A stretch of 64,000 bases of DNA, from NCBI RefSeq assembly GCF_014648915.1, contig NZ_BMSA01000014.1:1-64000 (forward strand), read 5' to 3'. The number at the start of each line of letters is the position of its first letter. The first letter of the stretch is position 1. Source of the stretch: Streptomyces phaeofaciens (GTDB taxonomy: Bacteria; Actinomycetota; Actinomycetes; Streptomycetales; Streptomycetaceae). The position numbers were made by a program, and so were the translations under genes. The notes beneath the pieces were generated by a model. It worked only from the letters and a program-made list of their open reading frames with translations, was not told the DNA's origin and did no database searches. Below, piece after piece: positions 34,934 through 44,235 of this stretch.

Positions 34934-36499
34934 ATGAACGGTCTCGACTGGGCCGTGCTCATCGGCTACTTCGGCGTGATGGTCGCCATCGGAGTCTGGT
35001 CGCACAAACGCGTGGACAACGTCAGCGACTTCTTCACCGCCGGCGGCAAGATGCCCTGGTGGCTGTCCGGCATCTCGCACCACATGTCGGGCTACAGCGC
35101 GGTGATGTTCACCGGCTACGCCGGCATCGCCTACACCTACGGCGTGACCTCGTTCATCACCTGGTCCTTCCCCATCGCCCTCGGCATCGCGATCGGCTCG
35201 AAACTGTTCGCGCCACGCATCAACCGGCTGCGCTCCCGGCTCCATGTCGCTTCCCCGCTGGAGTACCTGAAGAGCCGCTACGACCTCAAGACCCAGCAGG
35301 CGCTCGCCTGGTCCGGGATGCTGCTGAAGATCGTGGACGTGGGCGCCAAGTGGGCCGCGATCGCCACCCTGCTCTCCGTCTTCACCGGCGTCTCGCTCAA
35401 CCAGGGCATCCTCATCACCGGCGCCATCACCGCCGTCTACTGCACGATCGGCGGCCTGTGGGCGGACGCGCTCACCGAACTCGGGCAGTTCGTCATCCAG
35501 TTGCTGGCGGGCGTCGCGATGTTCATCGCGGTCGTGCTGAAGCTGAACGACAAGGGCATCGGCTTCCTCGGCGCCTGGGACGAACCCGCGCTCCAGGGAC
35601 ACGGCAAGCCGCTGGTCGGGCCCTACGGCACGGTCTTCCTGCTGGCGTTCCTGTTCATCAAGCTCTTCGAGTACAACGGCGGCATGCTGAACCAGGCCCA
35701 GCGGTACATGGCCACGGCGAGCCCCCGGGAGGCCGAGCGCTCCGCGCGGCTGTCGGCGGTGCTGTGGCTGGTCTGGCCGCTGGTGCTGTTCTTCCCGATG
35801 TGGATGTCCCCGCTGCTCGTCGAGTCGCAGAAGCCGGACGGCTCCGACTCCTACGCCCTGATGACCGAACAGCTGCTGCCGCACGGCCTGCTGGGGCTCG
35901 TCATCGTCGGCTTCTTCTCGCACACCATGGCGATGTGCTCCTCCGACGCCAACGCCATCGCCGCCGTCTTCACCCGTGACTGCGCACCGGTGATCTCGGC
36001 ACGGGCCCGGGAGTGGAGCCAGCGCTCGGGCCTGATCGCGGCCCGCGTCGCCACCGTCGTCTTCCTCGGCCTGTCCATGGCGGCGGCCACCCAGGTCAAC
36101 TCGCCCGCGTTCAAGGACATCATCACCGTCGTCATCAAGTGGGTGGCCGGTCTGATGGGCCCGATGGCGATCCCGATGATGCTGGGCCTGCTGCGCCCGT
36201 TCCGCCGCTCGGGGCCGACCGCGGCGCTGACCAGCTGGTCGATGGGTCTGTTCGCCTTCTGGCTGGTGAACTACCCGATCAACTGGAACGTCGACGGCGG
36301 GGTCCCGCTCCAGTACCAGGTCTCGGTACCGCTCGCCGTCTCCCTCGTCCTCTACATCCTCATCGGCTTCCTGAAGCCGGAGGACACCCCGGAACGGCTC
36401 GCGATCATCGACCGGATCAACGGCGACGGCGACAGCGACGCCACGGGTGCGGCGGCGACCGTCCCGGGCCCGCGGGACGCGGTCCCGGCGAAGGACTGA
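34934..36499 (+). CDS. sodium:solute symporter (SSS family)
   Basis: A 521-residue membrane protein with about 14 helices. It opens with WAVLIGYFGVMVAIGVWSHK and the SSS signature region FFTAGGKMPWWLSGISHHMSGYSAVMFTGYAGIAY (residues about 33-67, only quoted in part here). Family members couple Na+ entry to uptake of sugars, organic acids, vitamins or amino acids. The gene stands alone; 127 bases separate it from the SDR gene upstream, and one half of a TGACG palindrome sits at 34861-34866. The substrate is not clear; the neighbours suggest a carboxylate or sugar. Confidence 0.88.
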   Translation: MNGLDWAVLIGYFGVMVAIGVWSHKRVDNVSDFFTAGGKMPWWLSGISHHMSGYSAVMFTGYAGIAYTYGVTSFITWSFPIALGIAIGSKLFAPRINRLRSRLHVASPLEYLKSRYDLKTQQALAWSGMLLKIVDVGAKWAAIATLLSVFTGVSLNQGILITGAITAVYCTIGGLWADALTELGQFVIQLLAGVAMFIAVVLKLNDKGIGFLGAWDEPALQGHGKPLVGPYGTVFLLAFLFIKLFEYNGGMLNQAQRYMATASPREAERSARLSAVLWLVWPLVLFFPMWMSPLLVESQKPDGSDSYALMTEQLLPHGLLGLVIVGFFSHTMAMCSSDANAIAAVFTRDCAPVISARAREWSQRSGLIAARVATVVFLGLSMAAATQVNSPAFKDIITVVIKWVAGLMGPMAIPMMLGLLRPFRRSGPTAALTSWSMGLFAFWLVNYPINWNVDGGVPLQYQVSVPLAVSLVLYILIGFLKPEDTPERLAIIDRINGDGDSDATGAAATVPGPRDAVPAKD

Positions 36500-36550
36500 G
36501 AACCTCAGAACCCGGCCGCCCAGAGCCTGTCCGACAGGTCGTGCGGCGTT

Positions 36551-37711
36551 CTAGCCGGTGCCCCGCGGGTAGCGGGCCAGCCACCCCGGTGACGCTCCGG
36601 CAGGGTTGTGCAGGGCCGGGCCCTGGGTCATCTCCATGGCGAAGTCGTCGGCCAGTTCCAGGATCGTCGCACGGCCCTCCAGCTCGGCCAGCCAGGCCGG
36701 CGGGAGGGCCGTCTCGCCGTGCAGGGCGCCGAGCAGCCCGCCGGTGACGGCGGCCGTGGGGGCGGAGGGGCCGTCCTGGTTCACCGCGAGCCGCAGCCCG
36801 TGCCGGACGTCCTCCGCGACCAGCGCGCAGTACACGGCACCGGCCAGCACACCGGGCGCCGCCCCCTCCCCCACCAGCTCCGCCACCCGGCCGGGCCCGG
36901 GCAGCCCCTGCCGTACGGCGCCCAGCGCGTGCTGGAGCGCCTCCGACACGGGTTCGTGGCCGGGCCGGGCCGCCAGCAGCGCGAGCGTGCGCTGCACCGC
37001 GCCGTCGAGACTCTCGCCCCGGGCCAGCCCATGCACCGTGACGGCGTACGCGCCCGCCGCGAGCGCGCCCGCGGGGTGGCCGTGGGTCTGCGCCGCGCAC
37101 TCGACGGCGAGCTGGGCGACCAGTTGCGGTTCCCAGCCGACCAGCAGCCCGAACGGCGCCGAGCGGGCGGTGGCCTCGGGCCCCTGCTCGGCGGGGTTCT
37201 TGGGCGCGTCCAGGGTGCCCATGTTCTCGTCGCCGAGCCCGAGCAGCAGGGCCCGCGTCGGGTCGCGGCGGGCGTAAAGCCACTCCTCACGGGCCAGCCA
37301 GCCGTCGTCCTTGCGCAGGTCGGGGCCCCAGTCGCGCTGGGTGGCCGCCCATCTCAGATACGCCCGGTGCAGATCGGTCGGCGGATGCCAGGCCCCGGTG
37401 TCCCGGCGCACCTGCGCGCGGACCAGCCCGTCCACGGTGAACAGGGTCAGCTGGGTGAGGTGGGTGACGGCGCCGCGCCGCCCGTAGGCGGGGGCGAGGT
37501 CGACGACGCCCTCGGGGCCGTGCAGATGCCGGATCTCCTCGATGCCGAGCCGGTCGACGGGCGCCCCGAGGGCGTCGCCGACGGCCGCGGCGAGCAGCGT
37601 GCCGCGCACCCGGCTGCGGAAGTCCTGCTGTTCGGTACGGCCCCAGACGGCACCGCCTGTCGCACCCACCAAGTCCTCCCGGGCACCGTCCGTACGTACG
37701 ACGTCCGTCAC
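36551..37711 (-). CDS. ADP-ribosylglycohydrolase-like protein with altered metal site
   Basis: About 386 residues from GTG 37711. The fold is that of the ARH family: GTLLAAAVGDALGAPVD at about residue 35, a helical body, and the C-terminal TGGLLGALHG. However, the metal-binding Asp residues normally present (TDDTQ in the first half, GDSDST in the second) read THLTQ and DGPSAPT here. If this alignment is right it may have lost Mg2+-dependent hydrolysis and bind rather than cleave ADP-ribosyl groups. The gene is flanked by convergent and divergent neighbours and is monocistronic. Confidence 0.78.
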   Translation of the reverse strand: MTDVVRTDGAREDLVGATGGAVWGRTEQQDFRSRVRGTLLAAAVGDALGAPVDRLGIEEIRHLHGPEGVVDLAPAYGRRGAVTHLTQLTLFTVDGLVRAQVRRDTGAWHPPTDLHRAYLRWAATQRDWGPDLRKDDGWLAREEWLYARRDPTRALLLGLGDENMGTLDAPKNPAEQGPEATARSAPFGLLVGWEPQLVAQLAVECAAQTHGHPAGALAAGAYAVTVHGLARGESLDGAVQRTLALLAARPGHEPVSEALQHALGAVRQGLPGPGRVAELVGEGAAPGVLAGAVYCALVAEDVRHGLRLAVNQDGPSAPTAAVTGGLLGALHGETALPPAWLAELEGRATILELADDFAMEMTQGPALHNPAGASPGWLARYPRGTG

Positions 37712-37798
37712 TGTAATCGAATGCCGCCCCGTGTCCCCGTTGTCGTCGGGGCGTGGGGTGGAGGGGTGATGGAGACCTGGTGGGGTAAGGAGACCCCC

Positions 37799-38326
37799 AT
37801 GACCACCCCCACCACACGTGTCTCCCATTCCTCACGGGTCGTTCCCGTCACCGCGACCCTGCTCACGGCGAGCGTCGCGCTCTACATAGCCCTGGTGGCC
37901 TTCGGGAACATCACCGACTTCGGGACCAACCAGCAGTTCGTCCGTCATGTGCTGGCCATGGACACCACCTTCAAGGACGACGACCTGATGTGGCGGGCGG
38001 TGACCAGCACCGGGCTCCAGGACGCCGCCTATGTCGCGATCATCGGGTGGGAGACGGTCGCCGCCGTGGTGCTGACCGCCGGTACCTGGTTCTGGGCGCG
38101 CCGGGACCACGTCCGCGGGCGCGCCCTGTCCACGTACGGCCTGCTGATGCTGATGCTGCTGTTCGGTGCCGGGTTCATCGCGATCGGCGGGGAGTGGTTC
38201 GCGATGTGGCAGTCGGACACCTGGAACGGACTGGACGCGGCGACGCGCGTCCTGGTGTTCAGCGGGATCGTCCTGCTCGTCAACCATCTGCCGTTCGGGC
38301 GGACCGCGGACGAGCCCGCCCCCTGA
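37799..38326 (+). CDS. DUF2165 membrane protein
   Basis: A 175-residue, four-helix membrane protein (about residues 12-35, 65-88, 98-125 and 140-165) with the DUF2165 pattern: NITDFGTNQQFVRHVLAMDTTF after helix 1 and FIAIGGEWFAMWQS after helix 3. ATG 37799 is preceded by AAGGAG at about 10 bases. The function of DUF2165 proteins is unknown. It is divergent from the ADP-ribosylglycohydrolase-like gene and convergent with the next one. Confidence 0.88.
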   Translation: MTTPTTRVSHSSRVVPVTATLLTASVALYIALVAFGNITDFGTNQQFVRHVLAMDTTFKDDDLMWRAVTSTGLQDAAYVAIIGWETVAAVVLTAGTWFWARRDHVRGRALSTYGLLMLMLLFGAGFIAIGGEWFAMWQSDTWNGLDAATRVLVFSGIVLLVNHLPFGRTADEPAP

Positions 38327-38364
38327 TCGGCGGCAGCGGCTCGACGGCGACCGCCCGACGGCGC

Positions 38365-38955
38365 CTACTCGACGACGCGGACCTTCGTCCCCAGGTCCCC
38401 GAAGGCCCACAGCGCCGACCCGTCCGCCTTCGGCATGCGGATCCCGCCCGTCCGGGCGCCGGACGCCGCCGGGGGCGGCGAGGAGCCGTCGACCGCGTTG
38501 GAGAAGGCGATGTTCACTCCGGAGACGACCGAGAAGTAGATGATGTGCTCGATCTCGACCCCGTCGGACCCGGTCGTCGCGTCCTTGCGCACGGAGATCG
38601 TGTACGTGCCGGGCACCGGCTCGACGGTGCCCGGCCAGACCGTGAACGTCCGGCGGGAGGTGTCGTCGGCGTCGACCAGCCAGACGCGGTGGGACGACAG
38701 GTCGTAGACGATCCGGCGGCCCGTGCCCGACGCCGCCGGCACGCCGGTCTTCGCCGGGGTGGCCGAGGGCTTCGGCTTCGGCGACGACTCGGCGCCGGGC
38801 GCCGGTGACGCCGACGCGCTCGGCCGGACCGCCGACGCCGTGGGGTGCGGGCCCTGATCGGCCTTCACCGTCAGCACGGCGACCGCGGCGACCGCGCCCG
38901 CCGTCAGACCGGTGACCCAGACCCATGAGGGAAGCCGTCGGGCAGCCACGGGCAC
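38365..38955 (-). CDS. L,D-transpeptidase-like protein lacking the catalytic cysteine
   Basis: A 196-residue protein: N-terminal membrane helix (about 8-32), Pro/Ala/Ser-rich linker, then a domain (about 80-195) that starts RIVYDLSSHRVWLVDADD and ends GGIRMPKADGSALWAFGDLGTKVRVV. This follows the order of a YkuD (L,D-transpeptidase) domain, in which a conserved Ser-x-Gly-Cys-x-Arg motif lies before the final strands. Here the Cys position is Gly (TGGIRM), and the conserved His is absent, so it should not cross-link peptidoglycan. It could bind cell wall. It is 50 bases downstream of fbiC. GTG 38955 follows GAGGAGATGC. Confidence 0.78.
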   Translation of the reverse strand: MPVAARRLPSWVWVTGLTAGAVAAVAVLTVKADQGPHPTASAVRPSASASPAPGAESSPKPKPSATPAKTGVPAASGTGRRIVYDLSSHRVWLVDADDTSRRTFTVWPGTVEPVPGTYTISVRKDATTGSDGVEIEHIIYFSVVSGVNIAFSNAVDGSSPPPAASGARTGGIRMPKADGSALWAFGDLGTKVRVVE

Positions 38956-39005
38956 GCATCTCCTCAGCTACATGTCCTCATCCAACAGAGGTCGGATCAT
39001 CGTAC

Positions 39006-41618
39006 TCACTCCAGCACGGGCAGAAGTTCCGGCAGATGCCCGTCCGAGGCCAGCGCCGCCCGCTGCCGCTCCTCGGAGACCTCGCCGTACAGGGTCGTCC
39101 GCGGCTTCGCCGGCCGGCCCGCCGCCTCGGCCACCGCGATCAGATCCTTGACGGACTTGTAGGAGCCGTACGAGGAACCCGCCATCCGGGAGATGGTCTC
39201 CTCCATCAGCGTGCCGCCCAGATCGTTCGCGCCGGAGCGGAGCATCTCGGCCGCGCCCTCCGCGCCCAGCTTCACCCAGCTGGTCTGGATGTTCGGGATG
39301 TGCGGGTGGAGCAGCAGCCGGGCCATCGCCGTCACCGCGCGGTTGTCACGCGGGGACGGGCCGGGACGGGCGATGCCCGCCAGGTACACCGGGGCGTTCG
39401 TGTGGATGAAGGGCAGCGTCACGAACTCCGTGAAGCCGCCGGTCTCCTGCTGGACACGGGACAGGGTGCGCAGGTGGCCGAGCCAGTGCCGGGGCTGGTC
39501 CACATGCCCGTACATCATGGTCGAGCTGGACCGGATGCCCACCTCGTGCGCGGTGGTGATCACCTCGATCCAGGTCGCCGTCGGCAGCTTGCCCTTGGTC
39601 AGGACCCAGCGGACCTCGTCGTCGAGGATCTCGGCGGCGGTGCCCGGCATCGAGTCCAGGCCCGCCTCCTTGGCGGCCGTCAGCCACTCGCGGATCGACA
39701 GGCCGGTGCGGGTGGCGCCGTTGACCACCTCCATGGGGGAGAAGGCGTGCACATGCATGCCGGGGACCCTGGTCTTCACCGCCTTCGCTATGTCGAAGTA
39801 CGCCGTGCCGGGCAGGTCCGGGTGGATGCCGCCCTGCATGCAGACCTCGACCGCGCCCACGTCCCAGGCCTGCTGGGCGCGGTCCGCGACCTGGTCGAGG
39901 GAGAGGGTGTAGGCGTCGGCGTCGGTGCGGCGCTGGGCGAACGCGCAGAAACGGCAGCCCGTGTAGCAGACGTTGGTGAAGTTGATGTTCCGGGTGACGA
40001 TGTACGTGACGTCGTCGCCGACCGCCGCGCGGCGCACGTCGTCCGCGATCCGGGTGAGCGCGTCCAGCGCCGGGCCGTCGGCGTGCAGCAGGGCGAGGGC
40101 CTCGGCGTCGGTGAGCCGGGTGGGGTCGTCCGCCGCGGTCGCCAGGGCCTGGCGTACGTCGGTGTCGATGCGCTCCGGCACCATGCCGGGGGCGGCGGCC
40201 TCGCGCAGGGCGCCCCAGTCGCCGTAGACCTCGTCGAAGTCGTCGCGGCGGTCGGACGTACGGCCGTCGGTGTCGATGGTGTGGTGCAGATCGGTCCGGC
40301 CGGAGGGGACGAAGACCTCCTCCGGCTCCTGCCACGGGTGGCCCTCGACCACGGCGTCCGGCACGGCCAGTCCCGTCTCCGGGTCGGCGAGCGCGCGCAC
40401 GTGCGGAAGGAGCCGGGGGTCCAGCCAGGGCTCGCCGCGGCGGACGAACTCCGGGTACACGCAGAGCCGTTCCCGCAAGGTGAAGCCGGCCGCGCGGGAC
40501 CGTTCGGTCAGCTCCTCGATCTGCGGCCAGGGGCGCTCGGGGTTGACGTGGTCGATGGTGAGCGGGGAGACCCCGCCCCAGTCGTCGATGCCGGCGCCGA
40601 TCAGCCGCTCGTACTCGCTGTCGACCAGGTTGGGCGGTGCCTGGAGGTTGGCGGAGGGGCCCAGGATGTGCCGGGCGACGGCGATCGCGGCGACCAGTTC
40701 GTCCAGTTCCGCGTCCGGCATGCCGCGCATCGCGGTGTCCGGCTTGGCGCGGAAGTTCTGGATGATCAGCTCCTGCACGCCGTGGTAGGCGCGGGAGATC
40801 TTGCGCAGCGCGAACAGCGACTCCGCGCGCTCCTCGTACGTCTCGCCGATACCGATCAGGATCCCGGAGGTGAAGGGGACCGAGGAGCGGCCGGCGTCCT
40901 CCAGGACCCGCAGCCGTACGGCGGGCTCCTTGTCCGGGGAGCCGTGGTGCGGGCCGCCGGGCTCGGACCACAGCCGGGTGGCGGTCGTCTCCAGCATCAT
41001 GCCCATGCTGGGCGCGACGGGCTTGAGCCGCTGGAAGTCGGTCCACGACATGACACCCGGGTTGAGGTGGGGCAGCAGGCCCGTCTCCTCCAGGATCCTG
41101 ATGGAGATGGCGCGGACGTAGGCGATCGTGTCGTCGTAGCCGTGCGCGTCCAGCCACTCCCTGGCCTCCGGCCAGCGGTCCTCGGGCTTGTCGCCGAGGG
41201 TGATCAGGGCTTCCTTGCAGCCGAGTGCGGCGCCCTTGCGGGCGACGTCCAGTACTTCGTCCGGCGACATGAACATCCCGTGCCCGGCCCGCCGCAGCTT
41301 CCCGGGGACGGTGACGAAGGTGCAGTAGTGGCATTTGTCCCGGCAGAGCCGGGTCAGGGGGATGAACACGCTCTTCGAGTAGGTGATGACTCCGGGCCGT
41401 CCGGCCGCCGCCAGGCCCGCGTCCCGGACCCGGGCGGCCGACGCGGCGAGGTCGTCGAGGGCCTCGCCGCGTGCCTGGAGCAGGACGGCCGCCTCGCCGA
41501 CGTCGAGGGCGACGCCGTCGCGGGCGCGTTTGAGGGCGCGACGCATGGAGTTCTCGGTCGGGCCGGTGGCGACGGGGCGCTCGGTGGGGCCGGTTCCGGA
41601 GGTCTCGGAAGTCGTCAT
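39006..41618 (-). CDS. fbiC: FO synthase, bifunctional CofG-CofH
   Basis: An 870-residue two-domain radical SAM enzyme that joins tyrosine (via the CofH half) and diaminouracil to 7,8-didemethyl-8-hydroxy-5-deazariboflavin, the chromophore of coenzyme F420. The N-terminal CofG half has C92-x3-C96-x2-C99 (CRDKCHYC); the C-terminal CofH half has C551-x3-C555-x2-C558 (CYTGCRFC). Both are the CX3CX2C [4Fe-4S] motif. Translation may be leaderless: TATGCT at 41625-41630 (minus strand) lies 6 bases before ATG 41618. It lies between an F420-type LLM gene and a cell-wall-like gene on the same strand. Confidence 0.95.
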   Translation of the reverse strand: MTTSETSGTGPTERPVATGPTENSMRRALKRARDGVALDVGEAAVLLQARGEALDDLAASAARVRDAGLAAAGRPGVITYSKSVFIPLTRLCRDKCHYCTFVTVPGKLRRAGHGMFMSPDEVLDVARKGAALGCKEALITLGDKPEDRWPEAREWLDAHGYDDTIAYVRAISIRILEETGLLPHLNPGVMSWTDFQRLKPVAPSMGMMLETTATRLWSEPGGPHHGSPDKEPAVRLRVLEDAGRSSVPFTSGILIGIGETYEERAESLFALRKISRAYHGVQELIIQNFRAKPDTAMRGMPDAELDELVAAIAVARHILGPSANLQAPPNLVDSEYERLIGAGIDDWGGVSPLTIDHVNPERPWPQIEELTERSRAAGFTLRERLCVYPEFVRRGEPWLDPRLLPHVRALADPETGLAVPDAVVEGHPWQEPEEVFVPSGRTDLHHTIDTDGRTSDRRDDFDEVYGDWGALREAAAPGMVPERIDTDVRQALATAADDPTRLTDAEALALLHADGPALDALTRIADDVRRAAVGDDVTYIVTRNINFTNVCYTGCRFCAFAQRRTDADAYTLSLDQVADRAQQAWDVGAVEVCMQGGIHPDLPGTAYFDIAKAVKTRVPGMHVHAFSPMEVVNGATRTGLSIREWLTAAKEAGLDSMPGTAAEILDDEVRWVLTKGKLPTATWIEVITTAHEVGIRSSSTMMYGHVDQPRHWLGHLRTLSRVQQETGGFTEFVTLPFIHTNAPVYLAGIARPGPSPRDNRAVTAMARLLLHPHIPNIQTSWVKLGAEGAAEMLRSGANDLGGTLMEETISRMAGSSYGSYKSVKDLIAVAEAAGRPAKPRTTLYGEVSEERQRAALASDGHLPELLPVLE

Positions 41619-41624
41619 TCCTTG

Positions 41625-41630
41625 AGCATA
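41625..41630 (-). promoter_or_regulatory. possible -10 element for a leaderless fbiC transcript
   Basis: TATGCT on the minus strand, with 6 bases to the A of the fbiC ATG. This is the geometry of leaderless actinobacterial transcripts, and the AAGGA next to the ATG is too close to serve as a ribosome site. No clear -35 was seen. Confidence 0.4.
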
Positions 41631-41686
41631 CGTTCGGGCAGGTCAGAGACGATGGGGGCGCCCGATTCGTCCCTCACCGGCGGTCG

Positions 41687-42553
41687 TTACACGGTGTCAC
41701 TGGCTCCGGTGACATGGGCGCTGTACTCGTCGAGAAGCCTCAGCACCTCCGTCTCACCGGCCGGCGGCAGTTGGAGCACGACCTCCTCGATACCGAGGTC
41801 CGCGTAGTGGGCGAGCTTGCCCGCGGACGGCAGGACCGCGTACGGCACGACCTGGAGCGCGGACGGCTCACGGCCGGCTTCGGCCCACGCGGTGCGCAGC
41901 GCCGGCACGGTCTGCGACAGCCCGCGCCCGCCGATCGGCAGCCAGCCGTCGGCGTACTCGCAGATGTGGGAGAACAGCTTGGGGCCGGCCGCGCCGCCGA
42001 TCAGGGTGCGGGGGCCGACGACCGGGCCGCGCGGCTTCTGCGCCGGCTTGGGGTGGGCGTGGCTGGCCCGTACGCGCGCGTACGGGCCGTCGTAGGGGGT
42101 GGGTTCGTCGCTCCACAGGGCGCGCATCAGCCCCATCCGGTCGCGGACCGATTCCCGCCGCTCGCGCCACGCGACACCGTGGTCGGCGGCCTCCTCCACG
42201 TTCCAGCCGTAGCCCAGGCCGAGGGTGAACCGTCCGCCGGACAGATGGTCCAGGGTCGCGATCTGCTTGGCCAGGTCGATCGGGTCGTGCTGTGCCACGA
42301 GGGTGATGCCGGTGCCGAGGCCCAGCGCCCGGGTGACGGCGGCGGCCTGACCGAGCGCGACGAACGGGTCGAGGGTCCGGCCGTACTCGCGCGGCAGGTC
42401 GCCGCCGGCCGGGTAGGGGGTGGTCCGTTCGACGGGGATGTGCGTGTGCTCGGGGAGGTAGAGCCCGGCGAAGCCGCGCTGCTCCAGCTCACGGGCGAGG
42501 CGGGTGGGGGTGATCGTCTCGTCGGTGAGGAAGATGGTGACGGCGATGCGCAT
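41687..42553 (-). CDS. LLM-class F420-dependent oxidoreductase
   Basis: A 288-residue TIM-barrel protein of the luciferase-like monooxygenase family, class F420: GLYLPEHTHIPV, GTGITLVAQHDPIDLAKQIATLDHLSGGRFTLG region, and GLGYGWNVEEAADHG. ATG 42553 was preferred over the longer open frame because AAAGG precedes it. It is 68 bases upstream of fbiC on the same strand, which puts an F420 consumer next to an F420 biosynthetic gene. It is divergent from the PHP-domain gene; an interrupted inverted repeat (CTTCC-AA-GGAAG) lies at 42581-42592 between them. Confidence 0.87.
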   Translation of the reverse strand: MRIAVTIFLTDETITPTRLARELEQRGFAGLYLPEHTHIPVERTTPYPAGGDLPREYGRTLDPFVALGQAAAVTRALGLGTGITLVAQHDPIDLAKQIATLDHLSGGRFTLGLGYGWNVEEAADHGVAWRERRESVRDRMGLMRALWSDEPTPYDGPYARVRASHAHPKPAQKPRGPVVGPRTLIGGAAGPKLFSHICEYADGWLPIGGRGLSQTVPALRTAWAEAGREPSALQVVPYAVLPSAGKLAHYADLGIEEVVLQLPPAGETEVLRLLDEYSAHVTGASDTV

Positions 42554-42645
42554 GGGCGGCCTTTCGTCGCGTACGGCTTTCCTTCCAAGGAAGTTCACAC
42601 TCCGGACCCCGTCGCGGTCCACGCCGGGCCGGGAGACTGCCGGGC

Positions 42646-44163
42646 ATGTGTGACGACACCCATGACATCGGACGACGCGCACTGTTCGTGACGGGCTCCG
42701 CCGCCGCGCTTACGTTGGGGAGCGTGAGCTTCTCCTCGGCCGCGACGGGCCCGGCGCCGGGGTCCCGCGAGAGCAGGACCGTCCGCGGCACCCTGCCCAC
42801 CGGATCGCCGGACTTCGTGTACGTACCCGTGGCCGTCCCGCCGGGCGTGCGGGAACTGCGGGTCGCCTACGCCTACGACCGCCCGCCCGTCCCGGCCGGC
42901 ACACCGGGCAACGCGCTCGACATCGGCGTCTTCGACGAACGCGGCACCGAACTGGGCGGGGAGGGCTTCCGGGGCTGGTCGGGAGGCGCCCGCACGGAGT
43001 TCTTCCTGCGGGCCGACGAGGCGACGCCGGGCTATGTCGCCGGCCCCGTGCGGGAGGGCACCTGGCACCTCGCCCTCGGCCCGTACACGGTGGCACCGCA
43101 GGGCCTGACGTACGAGATCACCGTCACCCTGACCTACGGCGAGCCCGGCGCCGCCGTCCCGCCGGTGTACCCGCCCGAGCGTGCGGCCGGCCGGGGCCGG
43201 GCCTGGTACCGGGGGGACTGCCACCTCCACTCCTGGTACTCCGACGGCCGCCGCACCCCGGCGGAGATCGGCGCCCTCGCCCGGGCGGCGGGCCTGGACT
43301 TCCTCAACACCTCGGAGCACAACACGCACGCGGGGCACGGGGCGTGGGCGGAGGTGGCGGGCGACGACCTGCTGGTCCTGCTGGGCGAGGAGATCACGAC
43401 GAGAACCGGCCATGTGCTGGCCGTCGGCACGGACCCCGGGACCTTCGTCGACTGGCGCTACCGCGCCCGGGACAACCGCTTCGGCCGTTTCGCCCGCCGG
43501 ATCCGCCGCGCCGGCGGCCTGGTGGTACCGGCGCACCCGCACGCCACCTGCATCGGCTGTGGCTGGAGGTTCGGCTTCGGGGAGGCGGACGCGGTCGAGG
43601 TGTGGAACGGCCCCTACACGCCCGACGACGAGGTGGCCCTGGCGGACTGGGACGCGATGCTGGCGGCGGGGGCGCGGGAGGGACGGCGGGACTGGATCCC
43701 GGCGATGGGAAGCAGCGACGCCCACCGGGATCCCGACGTGGTCGGCCTGCCGCAGACGGTGGTGTGGGCGCGGGACCTGACCCGGGAGGCGGTCCAGGAG
43801 GGCATCGGGTCGGGACGGTCGTACGTCGCGGAGTCCCGGCACGTGACGTTGGCCTTCTCCGCGACGGGCGGCCGGGGCGGGCACGCCGGCATCGGCGAAC
43901 GCCTGGAGGTGGACCGGGACGCCCCGGTGACGGTACGTCTGGAGGTGACCGGCGCACCCCGCTGCACGGTGCGCCTCGTCACGGACCAGGGCGTGCTGCT
44001 CACCAGCGGCCCGCTGCCCGGCTCGGGCGAGGGCGTCGTGGAATGGCGTACGACGCCCGCGTACGCCGCGTACGTCCGGGCGGAGGTCCGCCACGAGGCG
44101 ACGGCGCCGCCGCTGCCGGGAGCCCTGGCGGCCTTCACGAACCCGGTCTTCCTTGGCCGTTGA
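42646..44163 (+). CDS. CehA/McbA-type PHP-domain metallohydrolase, exported
   Basis: A 505-residue protein. It starts with an Arg-Arg signal (GRRALFVTGSAAALTLG) that suggests Tat export. After a beta-sandwich domain (about 45-170) comes the PHP phosphoesterase domain with metal ligands in DCHLHSWYSDG, SEHNTHAGHG, PAHPHATC and SSDAHRD. A further C-terminal beta domain (about 405-505) follows. Related CehA/McbA proteins hydrolyse carbamates or phosphoesters. The substrate here cannot be told. Confidence 0.85.
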   Translation: MCDDTHDIGRRALFVTGSAAALTLGSVSFSSAATGPAPGSRESRTVRGTLPTGSPDFVYVPVAVPPGVRELRVAYAYDRPPVPAGTPGNALDIGVFDERGTELGGEGFRGWSGGARTEFFLRADEATPGYVAGPVREGTWHLALGPYTVAPQGLTYEITVTLTYGEPGAAVPPVYPPERAAGRGRAWYRGDCHLHSWYSDGRRTPAEIGALARAAGLDFLNTSEHNTHAGHGAWAEVAGDDLLVLLGEEITTRTGHVLAVGTDPGTFVDWRYRARDNRFGRFARRIRRAGGLVVPAHPHATCIGCGWRFGFGEADAVEVWNGPYTPDDEVALADWDAMLAAGAREGRRDWIPAMGSSDAHRDPDVVGLPQTVVWARDLTREAVQEGIGSGRSYVAESRHVTLAFSATGGRGGHAGIGERLEVDRDAPVTVRLEVTGAPRCTVRLVTDQGVLLTSGPLPGSGEGVVEWRTTPAYAAYVRAEVRHEATAPPLPGALAAFTNPVFLGR

Positions 44164-44235
44164 GGACGGACGGGGGCCGGCCCGGGGCGGTCGGTGTGAT
44201 CATGTCCGTATGTCACACGAGCGAGGAGTGCGTCG

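Noticed and set aside
36526..36538. CCTGTC-N-GACAGG near the symporter and ADP-ribosylglycohydrolase ends, similar to the left end of the MITE
   Set aside because: It is a 6-base stem between convergent genes and has no second copy or flanking CTAG. It is more likely a weak terminator than a MITE remnant.
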